Source: Eremomyces bilateralis CBS 781.70 (taxonomy: Eukaryota; Ascomycota; Dothideomycetes; Eremomycetales; Eremomycetaceae). Taken from it: a stretch of DNA of 64,000 nucleotides. The stretch covers positions 62,001 to 126,000 of the forward strand of contig NW_022985084.1 of NCBI RefSeq assembly GCF_010015585.1, written 5' to 3'. How positions within the stretch are numbered: the first letter of the stretch is position 1; every line of letters begins with the position of its first letter. This document shows, piece by piece, positions 9,325 through 20,205 of this stretch. Made by a program: the position numbers and the translations under genes. The notes beneath the pieces were generated by a model that made no database searches, was not told where the DNA came from, and saw only the letters and a program-made list of their open reading frames with translations.

Positions 9325-11478
9325 AATGCCCACTCCATCCCGCCATTTGCGCCTTTCAGTATCGATGAACAGCCAGCAGCATGCGCCAGAAGCCGTCGCT
9401 GCGTAATCCACCACCGATCACTCGAGGTAAGAGGAACATGTAATCCGATGCATTTAAGCGCGAGCCTCGCCAGCTCCCCATTCCCCTCTTGATTTAGAAC
9501 ATGCCGTGTCCACGAGTGTACGCAACTGTGCATGCTGTACCCTTGAGACTCCACCATCTCCCGCGAAGTCGAGTTTGCTTCTACGAGCCCGTGGTTGCAC
9601 AACACCCGAACTGCGTCGTCGAAGTCCACTCGGTCTTCAGTAAGCTCGCGAACCCACTCCGGATCACCTATATCGCCATGGCGAAGAAGTTCGAACCAGA
9701 GGTCCTGATTATCGAAGTAAGCCCATAGTAGTAGGAGCTGGGCCGAAAGTCGGTTCTGCTGTTGAACATGCTTAAAGGAGATGTCCCAGGTAGAGTAGAG
9801 TGTCCGATCTTCGTATGAGCTCAGCTCAGGACTTCTCCGCTGCAGTTTCAGCCATGATTCGTTATACAGACGAAGATACTCTGCAAAACTGGTCGTCACT
9901 TGTTCAAGATATGCTCCAGCAGTTGTAAGTGCCAGAGGGAGTCCATCCAACTCGTTCACAAGCTTGACTGCGTCGGGATCTACTATTGATATTAGAACTC
10001 TACTCATAATTCTAGGAATGCCTTACCATCAATCAATCCTTCTCGCCTTGATGCATTTGATAGTATTTCAAGGCAATCCTGCACGTCCTCCAGCTTTCGG
10101 ACGGGGATGCGATGGCCAACGGTGACCTGAGACGACCGCGTAGTGACAATAACTGATCCTTGATGTGATTCTGGCAGGTATTTTCGGATATCTAATGCTC
10201 CGGCATCCGTGTTGCCCGCTACCTTTGGATTGTCGTAGTTATCATAGATGACCAGCCATCTTGTGTTCTTAGGAAGACTTAGCCACCCCTTAACGGCTTC
10301 CACCACCTCGTCTAAGCTCCCTTTCAAATCCACTCCATTAAGGCGTTGAGCAGACGGGTGCTCTTGTAATATCCTCGGGGCTACATTGCCAAAGCTCTGC
10401 TTTAGAGTATCCTCATCTTTGGCGTTGAGCCAGAGCACGGTCGAGTAGTTGGCTCGATATTGCTTCGCATATGCAACCGTCAGTTGTGTCTTGCCGATTC
10501 CTCCCAACCCGTGAAGGACAGCGATGCGACGGATGCCATCGCCACTGAGTGTTTGGTGTATTTCCTTGAGCTCTGTCTCTCGCACAACAAAGTGCTCCGT
10601 CTCCGAGGCGTCAGCAAGACTAAAGCCGACGGAAAAGTCTTCGAAATGGTCGCCTAGTCCCGTCAACGCTATTCTAGTCCCTATATTCACCATAGTAATT
10701 AGAAAAGCAAAGAGCTAGGAAAAATGGCCTACTCTTCGATGCTCTGTCAATCTCGAAATGGAGCCGCCGGAATGCGTTGTCTATCCCTTCGCCATAGATC
10801 AGAGGCACATGTACGCCGAAAATACCCAGTAATGAGTAGACTTTGTCTTCCATTTCTGTGGTCTCGCGGTCTTCGGCCCACGACAGTCGCTCCGCTACGC
10901 TGTATTGAGATAGAACGCATCCTCGAAGAGCAGTTACAGGAATTCCAGTAATTTCGCGAATCTGCTGCTCGAGTACTTTCTTACTTCCCAACAACGCTCG
11001 GTCTTTGGAGAAAAAGTCGACCGTCTCTGGAGCGATCAGCTCCTGAAGAGTCCAGCCTCTCCGGAACCATCGACTTTTCCGAAATTCCGTCTCCCACCGT
11101 TGTAGATGTGAGTTGTTTGCGCCAGAGACCGGTCCCGAAACATCCGAGAGATAGACATAGCATCGTGTCGCATTATGATACCACCGAAACATAGAGTTTG
11201 ATGGCCTTCGATAGCTCGGTGCTGTTTGACTTGTCGATGCAGCAAGTATCTACCCAGAAGTACTCCAACCCATCGCGAGCGGCCTGCTCTCCACAGAACT
11301 CGATCTTCCTATACCCAACTGTGTGCTTTCGCATCCCTTTTCTAAACTCTTCGAATGTGACCTCCTCGCCATGTATCCATGTATGCGAGAGGATGGCGTA
11401 GTTTCGAGGGATATCGTCGTCAACCAGGTCGTCTGTCAGGCTTAGTCCCCCACTGCTACTGCGCTTCAATAGACGCAT

Positions 11479-12060
11479 GGTTTTTGCTTGAACCGGGGAG
11501 TGTTCCACCGAATGAGTTTCTCGATAGACTCAAACATCGTTTCTTGTCAAGAAGCAAATGAAACATGATGTGGACGTGGTTGCAGACTGGGAAATGCGGA
11601 TATGGCTGGGGAGGGGCCGTGCATGATTGATGCAAGCCTTCTGCCTTCAGCCTTCTGCCTTCCAAGACATCCCGCTCTAATAATACTGAATTGCTCAACG
11701 CGTGAAGGTTATTCTGGTTCACGTGATTCAATTTGTTAAACACCGATTTGGAAAGCATTTAGGTAGCTATCTCGGTATGTAGCGGACCACTAGTGGTTCA
11801 TGTTGGCGTGGCTGGACGGTGAACAAGGTGCCACCGGACTGACAGGGACGCGAAATAAGGTCATGTGACCGAGATTGTTCATGCCTTAAAACTTAAGGCA
11901 TCAACAGCCTGTCGATTCCAGTCTATGTCCAGGATTCAGATTCATCTTTCTGTTCACGCGTCCAAACCATCAATCCTCAAGTTCCCAACTCGCCGCCCTC
12001 ACCGAGATCCTCCACTTTCATTTCGCGCAGACTCCAATCCGCTTCGGCAACTCGTTCACC
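11479..12060. promoter_or_regulatory. Divergent promoter region between the NLR gene and CEF1
   Basis: About 580 bp between two head-to-head start codons. It holds a CACGTG E-box at 11720-11725 and the near-palindrome ggtcatgtgacc at about 11859-11870. Assigning either to a factor is inference. Confidence 0.4.
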
Positions 12061-14448
12061 ATGCCGGTCGCAAAAGGAGGCGTGTGGACGAACTTGGAGG
12101 ACGAAATCCTCAAAGCCTCCGTTTCCAAGTACGGACTCAATCAATGGGCCCGAGTCTCCTCCCTTCTCGCCCGGAAATCCCCCAAGCAATGCAAGGCTCG
12201 CTGGCAGGAATGGCTCGATCCATCCATCCGCAAGATCGAATGGTCCAAGGAGGAGGATGAGAAGCTGCTCCACCTCGCAAAGCTGATGCCCACGCAATGG
12301 CGAACCATCGCTCCGATCGTTGGTCGCACAGCCACACAGTGCTTGGAACGGTATCAGAAACTCTTGGATGATGCCGAGGCGCGCGAAACCGATGAGTTCG
12401 CTCTTGAGGGACCGGAGGGTGGTGAGACTGCCCCTCCGAACGCCGATGATGTCCGCCGACTCAGGCCTGGTGAGTTGGATCCCGATCCGGAATCGAAGCC
12501 CGCGAAACCGGACACGATCGACATGGATGAAGATGAAAAGGAGATGCTCAGTGAGGCCAGAGCACGGTTGGCAAATACCCAGGGAAAGAAGGCGAAGCGG
12601 AAGGCAAGAGAGCGGCAGCTGGAGGAGTCACGTCGCATGGCAAACCTCCAGAAGCGGAGGGAACTGAAGAATGCCGGGATCAATATCAAGATCGTCAATC
12701 GGAAAAAGGGCCAAATGGATTATAACGCCGACATTCCCTTCGAAAAGGCTCCGGCCCCTGGCTTCTACGACACCGTGGAAGAAATGGATCGAAACGAGAA
12801 GCAGCGCGAAGCGTTCGATCCTCGCAAGCAACAATTGGCGAATAAACGGAAAGGCGACCAGGAAGACGATGGCGATGAGCGGAAGAGGCGGAAGAATGAA
12901 AAGTCTGGTGGTGGTGGTGGTGGTGGTGCTGCAGCATTTGCCGCTCCCGCCCAAGCTGCGCGACTGCAGCGCCTTCGAGAGGCTGAACGAAGCAACAAGA
13001 GGCGATCACTCAACCTTCCCGCACCGCAAGTCGGCGAATCCGAGCTTGAGGAGATTGTGAAGATGGGCATGGCAGGGGAACGAGCGTCACGATCTGCAAG
13101 TGCAGCGGAAAACGATGCAACCCGAGGCTTGGTTGGGAATTACAATGCAATCGTCGGCGGCACTCCAATCAGGACACCGCGAGCTCCACAAGAAGAAAAT
13201 CGAATCGCCAACGAGATCAAAAACGCGCGAGCCCTCACCGACACCCAATCCGCGCTGCTGGGGGGAGATAACACTCCTCTCCACGAAGGTCGGGGCACAA
13301 CTGGTTTCGAGGGCGTCGCGCCTAGCAAGAATCATGTCGCGACGCCGAATCCATTAGCCACACCCATGCGCAATGGACTTAGCCAAACCCCAGGCGCAAC
13401 CCCGTTGCGGACGCCGAGAGATAATTTCAGCCTCAACCGCGAAGATGGCATGGCATTGGTGGCACAAACTCCAAGGGACGTGCGACTACGGGAAATCGCA
13501 CTTAAACAGGATCTCAGGGGCAAATTCTCCGCGCTTCCGAAGCCGAGGGAGACGGAATGGGAGCTTGAATTACCAGAAGAGCAAGCCGATGTCATCGCAG
13601 CCGAAACCACAGAGGAGGATGCGGCGGTTCGCGATGCCCGGAACGAAGCCCTTCGGAAGGCGGCCGAATTGGCAGATTTCAAGCGACAAACGCAGGTGAT
13701 CCAAAAGGGGTTGCCACGACCCTCCGTTGTTGATGTTGATGCAATGCTCAAGAACGCGACTGAACTCGAGGATTCCATTGCTCAAGTTGTCGCCCACGAG
13801 GCGGCTCTTCTGATTGCGAATGATGCCCTCAAATTCGGTGGAGCCAAGGTCAATGGTGCTGCACGACCTGTCGAAGTGATGGACGAAGCAGCTCTGAACA
13901 AAGCAAAGCTCGAACTTGCTCTGGAGATCTCGACGGATGAGCTTAGAGAAAAGGGTGAAGTGTTCCAGGATACATTGGTCACTCTACATACAAACGCAGC
14001 CCTCCTTGGGCTTGATGGATACAGCGAAGATGATCTTGATGAGAGGCAGCTGTTGACGGAGGCCTTCGACGTAAGTGTTCATTTCCCGTTCAAAGCATCG
14101 TTTTCTAACTCCTCATAGACCGTTCAAGATCAAATCATGGGTCTTGCCGAACAAGGCAGCAAGACCGAAAAGAAACTCGCAATCCATCTGGGTGGCTACC
14201 AACACCGACAGAAAATGCTGCGACAGAAGATCGTCGAAGCGTCGGATGCTCTGGACAAGGCGACTTGGGATCTCGACACGAAGCGTACGGCGCAAGTGGC
14301 GGAGCAATCTGCGATCTCACGACGGCTGGAGGGACTGCGGGAGGAGGTGACGTTTGTCAGCAGGAGGGAGCGGGAGGCACAGGATTTGTACAGGAACACA
14401 AAGGAAGAGTTGGAGGCGCTGGATATCCAAGCCAACGGCTATCATTAG
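12061..14448 (+). CDS. cef1: Pre-mRNA-splicing factor Cef1/Cdc5
   Basis: Predicted 779 residues from exons 12061-14070 and 14119-14448 (48-nt intron, phase 0, TTCTAAC branch point). Core subunit of the Prp19-associated complex, required for spliceosome activation. Two N-terminal Myb repeats are plain: [12 protein letters not shown] with W-A-R-V-S-S-L-L (about residues 6-55), then [12 protein letters not shown] with [11 protein letters not shown] (about 58-105). The middle has the family's [14 protein letters not shown] block, G-I-N-I-K-I, and [13 protein letters not shown]. The C-terminus is a charged coiled coil. A (GGT)7 run at 12907-12927 encodes seven glycines in a low-complexity linker and is a likely length-polymorphic site. 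Size and order match fungal Cdc5 orthologues. Confidence 0.96.
12907..12927 (+). repeat. (GGT)7 microsatellite coding polyglycine in CEF1
   Basis: Seven perfect GGT units, in frame, encode Gly7 followed by Ala3 between the Myb half and the middle region. It lies in a disordered linker, so unit number could vary without loss of function (inference). Confidence 0.9.
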
Positions 14449-15182
14449 AAAGGCACCTGGACGAGCGTAACTACTGCTCGCCTCCGTATTTATGTAATTA
14501 TCTGCCTACCTTACTTAAGGAGCTACTCAATCCTCCCGCAATCAAGGGAGTAGCTGGTGGTGCGGGGAGAATGGAGGATGATAGGACATCCCCCCAGCTG
14601 CCAAAACAGCGTAGCTACCTGAACAAAGGCTTAGGAGCAACCTCCGGCAAATCTGCAGCGTCGAATATACCATTGCATTAGCTTCCACTACTTATGCGAG
14701 TTCGCATTTAAATCATGAAGTCTAGATACGCAACTCAAGGACCTTCCTAGCGCAGGATGGCGTCGCCTGTCGGTTCGGGTAATAGAACCAACGCAATATT
14801 CCCATTAGACTGTCCCGTATTCCAACGGGTCCTAAAGAGCTTCGGCCATCTCGACTTATGGACAGCTAGTACTCTCACTCCTCACCTCGTAACTGCTGTG
14901 CCGTTTCTTTCAATTTCATTCCCGGGTTCACCAAGTTGAATGTGCTTATTGGGAATCATTTACTTCCGGTTCTTATATAAAGTTGAAGCATCGTCAATAT
15001 GAGCCTGTCTTTGTAACCATCTTTGTACTCCGTATATCGGTGCTGCGTACCTATTCTGTACTTATACCTTCCTCTTAGACGACTTCCACTATCCGGGGAC
15101 ATCTCTATCCTGATAGGTATCCGTTCTCCACTGTGCTCCGCGGCCTCATTCGAATGCGCATATACTCCTCCAAACCTATGGT
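14449..15182. promoter_or_regulatory. CEF1 3' flank and WD40-gene promoter
   Basis: About 730 bp between two plus-strand genes. TATATAAA at 14974-14981 is a possible TATA box, some 200 bp before the start codon at 15183. No other gene seen. Confidence 0.4.
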
Positions 15183-18100
15183 ATGGTGCGCAAACAGCGA
15201 AAGCGAATTTGCTATGGTACGCACCCCTCGCTCTCACCACCGTAACATGTACCCTTCCCACGACTCCGGGACACGACACTGCTCTTGCATCCGTTCGAGC
15301 ACCCGTCGACTAACGCAATACCCCGGATTGGGGTTGGACAGTGTTGCCGCTCGCAAAATCCGCGGGCGGACATCGACTCGGCGTCAATGGCCTGGCTGTA
15401 GATCCCATTAATTCCATCCTGTACGACCTACCACCTATGCGGCGTCTCAGCGGCTCCGACCTGACATGATGATAGATACTCAGGCGGGCGAGATGGCGCA
15501 ATATGCGCATGGGATCTCCACGTCCCTCTTGCAGACGATGATTTCTCCAACCTAGCTTCCTCCCCTCCTCCGTCGCATCCGGCCTCACTTCCGTCCCAGA
15601 GCTCCTCCCCGTCCGCGCTCTCGCCTTCTCCGTCGACTCTCCGGCAGCAGGTCCAGGCCCATACGCACTGGATCAACGACATCGTCCTCGCCAACCAACA
15701 CCAAGCCCTCGTTTCGGCCTCGTCTGACATTACCGTCAAGCTGTGGCGCCCCTTCGCCGCTGACTCCGGCCCGCCGACCACAATTGGATTGCATAGCGAC
15801 TACGTGAAATGCGTCGCTTGCCCCAGTCAGACATCCAGCTGGGTCGCCTCGGGCGGATTGGACCGCAAGATTTGCCTCTGGGATCTCGCCGGAAACGGGC
15901 AGACGCTGTCCATCGACTGCACCGGGGACGACTCCGGCAAAGTCGGGCAAGGGCAAGCGACGAAAGGTTCCGTTTACGCGCTTGGGGTCACGCCGGGTTT
16001 GATAGCCAGCGGTGGCCCGGAGAGCGTGGTGAGGGTGTGGGATCCGCGGAGCGGGAAGCGGGTGACCAAATTCGTGGGGCACACGGATAATATTCGAGCG
16101 ATTTTGGTGGCGAGAGATGGGGAGACCATACTGACGGCGTCGAGCGATCAAACGATCAAAGTATGGGATGTCGCAGCGGGGAGGTGCGGATATACATTAA
16201 CAATGCACAATGATAGCGTCTGGTCGTTGTTCTCCGATGACCCGAGGCTATCGGTCTTTTACTCCAGCGATCGAGGAGGCATGGTCGCGAAGACAGATAC
16301 GAGAGGGTGTGCGGAAGTCAACGAGGGCATGTGTGTCGCTGTTGCCCAAGAGCATGACGGGGTGAATAAGATCGTCAAGGCGGGGAAGTATATCTGGACC
16401 GCGACGTCAAATTCCAGTATCAATCGCTGGACTGACGTCGATCTCACGGATGTCGAAATACAGCCTCCGGATTCTTATCGGATGCATCGGTCAAGCGTTG
16501 TTACCACAAAGTCCAGACAGACTGTGCACCCAGCATCCACCAGCCCACCACCGTCTAGCGGGGTCGGGCAGAACATGATTCCGTTCAAGAGTGTTCTGAG
16601 ACTCTCGAATGTAGCCTCGTTTTTGCTCTACCCGAATCGGGACATGGAAGCCTCGACACTGCATTCCACCGCTAGCGCACGAAAGCCGTCGGGGGCACTG
16701 GACGCTTTGGATAGTGTAGTGGTTCCATTGCGGCAACTACCGGACCATTCTATTGAGGGCCAGAACGGCTTGATTAAACATGTCATGCTGAACGACAGGA
16801 GACGAGTATTGACCTTGGATACCGCTGGAGAAGTCATACTTTGGGATTTGATTACGTGCCAGGCTGTCAAGTCGTTTGGAAAGAAGGCAATGGATGATGT
16901 CCTCCATGATATCAATCCAGTGGAGGCGGTTGCACACTGGTGTGCTGTCGACACGAGAACCGGCAGTCTGACCTGCGTACTGGATGAGAATCATTGTTTC
17001 GACGCTGAGATGTACGCCGATGAAGTCGAGCTAGATGAGGGGATTGAATTTCGTGAAGACCAGCGGAGTAAGTCCCTCGTGGGTACGCAAAGGATCGCCC
17101 TTGCTAACCTGACGTAGTCAATCTAGGGAAATGGGTCTTGAGATACCTATTCGCTGACCTGATCAATGAGGAGATCCGTCGAGATGAAGAGGCTCGGCAG
17201 CATATTCTCGACCAGAGAGACCAGAACTTTCAGAGAGGAAATACCCCAGGAACCATCCAAATCCCGCAAACCAAGATCACGACTTGGAATGATGCTGCAG
17301 CTGGCCCAGCTTCCGTATCCACGCTCCGGGCAAACAATGGTATGCGCTTCCCAGCATCTACTCCCGGTCTTGCGATCGGCATCGCCTCTCCGGGTGGATT
17401 CGCGACACCTGGCGCGAACCCAACCACGCCCGGCGTACCGATTCCCGAAGCTGAAAATGAACTTGACAAGCCCAACGACTACTTCTCCGCCACCACCTCT
17501 ATTGCCCAATCTCCACCCGCCGTGAGCAACGGCGGTAAACCTCCCGCGACGCCGAGCGAACCCACAACCGACGAGACCTCAACACCCTCCGAACATGAAA
17601 AGGACTCCGCAAACAACCCTTCGAAAGACGCTAAAGAATCTAACCTCTTCAGCAAGAAAATGCGCATGCCGAAAATGTCCATGACCTTTGCGGGGATGAA
17701 GAAACTTGGGCGCTCGGCCTCGACCGCTGCCGCCGATGCTACTAGCCCTGCCAACATTGCCAAAGGCGGAGCTGGAGGCGCTCCATCTAGTACTGACGAA
17801 CGGAGCGAGGACGGAGATTCTCATTCGAGCCGAGTGGATGGTCGTGCGATCGAGGACAATTTCCTGGGCACGGTGCAGAAGATCCGGTCGGGGTATGAGG
17901 AGCAGCTGGCGTCACTGCGGACGGGGCCGCCGGCGAGGCGGACGGAAGAAGGCTCGGATCAGGCGATAACAGGCGCGGACCCAGGGGCGGGGCCGGGAGA
18001 AGGTGGAGCGGAGCACAGCGGGGCGGTGGCAGCATCGCTCCCTCATGCCCAAGAAATTCACGGCACTGCATCCGGGAATGCAGAGGCGCTGACAAGTGCA

Positions 18101-18919
18101 ATTACACCGAGCTTGCCGAACGATACGCCGGTGTTGAAGCCACCGTTGAATACGCTGATTTTGATTCAAGAGGATAGAGGGGATAGTGGTGGGGTGGCAG
18201 ATTTGTTTGAAGGGGAGGTAGGGAATTTGGGGAAGCAGGCCGATACCATTGAGAAGGTGGCGCCGCTATGGTTGGCGGAGGTACTGTTACGGGTGGGTTG
18301 ATTGCTACTATAAGGGGCATCCATGATGAGAAATCGTTCGGAGCTGACCATCGGAAGAACCAAATGCCATTGAAAGACATCGTCAAGGTGTCATTCATAC
18401 TCGAACCGTATCAGAACCTGCTGCCGAGCATTGCGAGCGATGGGTATGTTAACCAAACGGCGGCCAGTAGCGAGGACAATCCATATTGACCAGATCTAGG
18501 AATAACCGCCTGAACGCCAACCGCATGCTCCGAGCTCGGAAAATCCTCGCATACGTTGCTGAGCGTATCGAAGCGCCCTCTTCCAATCCTGAATCCAGTT
18601 CAGCGATGAAGCCGGAGGAGTATCTCGACCTCTTTTGCCAGAATCAGGTACGTTCTCTCCCACCATTCCTCTTGTCCTCGTTACCATGTTCAATTTCTTT
18701 TTTCTTGGGGCCAATCGATCTGACCACACCACGACTCAACAGTTCATTCCCCCAACCATGACCTTAGCCACAATCCGCGCACATGTCTGGCGTGGTGGCG
18801 GCGATGTGGTACTCTACTATCGTGCGAACGGGAAAAAGGAAATCAAGATCCCAAAGCCGCCGAAACCGGTTACCCCGGAACCCCCAGAGATTCCAATACC
18901 GGCTGTGTTTGTGAGATAG
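15183..18919 (+). CDS. WD40 protein of the WDR48/Duf1/Bun107 family
   Basis: Predicted 1096 residues from seven exons: 15183-15216, 15342-15420, 15476-17067, 17118-18292, 18358-18443, 18500-18647 and 18743-18919. All phases close. The tiny first exon encodes [11 protein letters not shown]; joining exons 2 and 3 restores [15 protein letters not shown], which supports acceptor 15475. The N-terminal half is a beta-propeller with repeats such as [34 protein letters not shown] and [10 protein letters not shown] long Pro/Ser/Thr-rich, disordered insert (about 17200-18150) follows, then the conserved DUF3337 tail with [15 protein letters not shown]. Relatives bind and activate USP1/12/46-type ubiquitin proteases (Ubp9 with Bun107 in fission yeast). 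Confidence 0.92.
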
Positions 18920-19496
18920 GGTTGGCAGTGAGAAGCAGTGATCGTGTTGAAACTTACGTATATACCATCTGACGGAATTATATCATCTGCATATACCATC
19001 ATACCATACCATTTTATCCGTCTACCTGCATCCGGTCGTGTTTGCCAATGTCTTGGCGGTACTCCGTCCAACTCAGCCTTTGGGGATCCGGGCTCGACAA
19101 CCATACATCCTGAGCTGTGACTAGGAAAGACTTGGAAATAGAATTGAAACCCCCAGTTTAGGACTTGGGAAATCTGCACCGCAGTGGACTTCTGGGGAAC
19201 TCGCTCGGTGCTGGGGACTTCGGTCATGCCGAGAAACCCGAGAGGAGCGGAAGAGGTAGTTATCAAGACCTGGAGTTTCACCACACTGCGTAAGGTCGTT
19301 CGTATAGCCACAATACCTGTTTGTGTGCTACAAGGACAAAAGTTATTTAACAGGAGGCTTCAATCGCCATGAAAATAGAACCGCTGGGTTCCATTTCAAC
19401 CTTTTTTATCACCGTCAAGATCCCAGATTTTTTTTACCCCCTTGACCTTCTACTCAGAAATACCAATCGCCATATAGCATTTACAAGCCTCCAGCA
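18920..19496. other. Intergenic between WD40 gene and cupredoxin gene
   Basis: About 580 bp. It contains the WD40 gene's 3' flank and a pyrimidine-rich leader before 19497. No gene recognised. Confidence 0.4.
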
Positions 19497-20205
19497 ATGT
19501 TCTCACAAGCCAGCACTCATGTCTTCCTATCCTTCCTTCTCTCACTCCCCTTTGCACTCGCAGCCAACCATACGATCAGTATTGGCTCCAGCGGCCTAAA
19601 CATTGCTCCGAACGTCACCCATGCTGTTCCCGGCGACCTCCTGATCTTCCGTTTCTTCCCCGGGCACCACAACGTTGCATCCGGTCCCTTTGGGACGCCT
19701 TGCCAGTCTTCGGCAACTGGGGGAGGCATATTCTCGGGATGGGTGGACGCCAGTGATAAAGAACAGGGGGCGGCTCAGATTTTCGTGGTGGAAGTGAATG
19801 ATACGGAGCCGTTGTGGCTGTATTGTAGTACACCGCATCATTGTTCAAATGGCCAAGTGGCTGTAGTCAATCCACCGTGAGCATCTCCCTTGGATATCCT
19901 CAAGGACAGTGATGTTCCTCATTGCTTGCTCGGTTGCTGATGAGAGACAACACAGATCTGACAGAAGTCAGACTCTCGAACAGTATCTCGGCGCTGCCCG
20001 TAGTACCGATCAAAGCAGTCAGCCGGATGGTATCATTGGCGGAGCGCTTGTACCGGCTGCAGGAGCTATTTCACCCACTCTGCCCTCGCCAAGCGCTCCA
20101 GCACCAACAAACGGGCGCTCCGCAGATACACCGAATGTAGGGGAAAAGCTTACGTCAGGGGGTTTGGCGGTTCTTTCGGGCCTCGTTGTGCTGCTGTTGG
20201 GTTAG
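19497..20205 (+). CDS. Secreted GPI-anchored cupredoxin-domain protein
   Basis: Predicted 206 residues from exons 19497-19876 and 19965-20205 (88-nt intron, phase 2). A signal peptide ends near A-L-A-A-N. The cupredoxin domain has the fungal pattern: V-P-G-D-L-L-I-F-R-F-F-P-G-H-H-N-V (copper His in the H-H pair), then Y-C-S-T-P-H-H-C-S-N-G-Q-V (copper Cys and His). The position usually holding the axial methionine (G-M-V) is glutamine, as in plant stellacyanin-type sites. The C-terminal part is Ser/Pro/Thr-rich and ends in a hydrophobic stretch (S-G-L-V-V-L-L-L-G), a GPI signal. This family is common in filamentous fungi as 'extracellular serine-rich protein'. Its function is unknown; a surface copper or electron-transfer role is inference. 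Confidence 0.88.

Larger units (their letters stand above)
8005..11478 (-). pseudogene. HET-NB-ARC-TPR NOD-like receptor (one frame change, one assembly gap)
   Basis: Fungal NLR of the heterokaryon-incompatibility/immune-receptor class. The N-terminal HET domain has Y-A-I-L-S-H-T-W and Y-F-W-V-D-T-C-C-I-D, then R-C-Y-V-Y-L-S-D-V, R-G-W-T-L-Q-E-L-I-A-P and V-Y-S-L-L-G-I-F. The NB-ARC domain has P-loop G-L-G-G-I-G-K-T (about 10500), L-V-I-Y-D-N-Y-D, S-V-I-V-T-T-R and G-L-P-L-A-L. Near-identical 42-residue TPR units follow. Introns: 10681-10732, 9983-10026 and 8124-8172 (GACTAAC branch point); all phases agree. Start M-R-L-L-K-R at 11478. Two oddities: the HET frame changes once near 11187, between S-K-A-I and M-F-R-W-Y, and 718 Ns lie inside the TPR array. 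The rest is open with good splice sites, so this may be a recent pseudogene or a base-call error. The C-terminus after the last intron is acidic, then strongly basic. HET output is normally regulated cell death; the TPRs are the likely sensor. Confidence 0.85.

Noticed and set aside
8288-9414. Long plus- and minus-strand frames running through the N block
   Set aside because: Their length comes from untranslated Ns; only the minus-strand TPR frames on each side are real.
15421-15483. 63-nt intron ending at CAG 15483 in the WD40 gene, or a 40-nt intron from 15444
   Set aside because: The 63-nt option breaks the frame and the 40-nt option adds unrelated residues. The acceptor at 15475 restores the conserved L-Y-S-G-G-R-D-G, so it was chosen.
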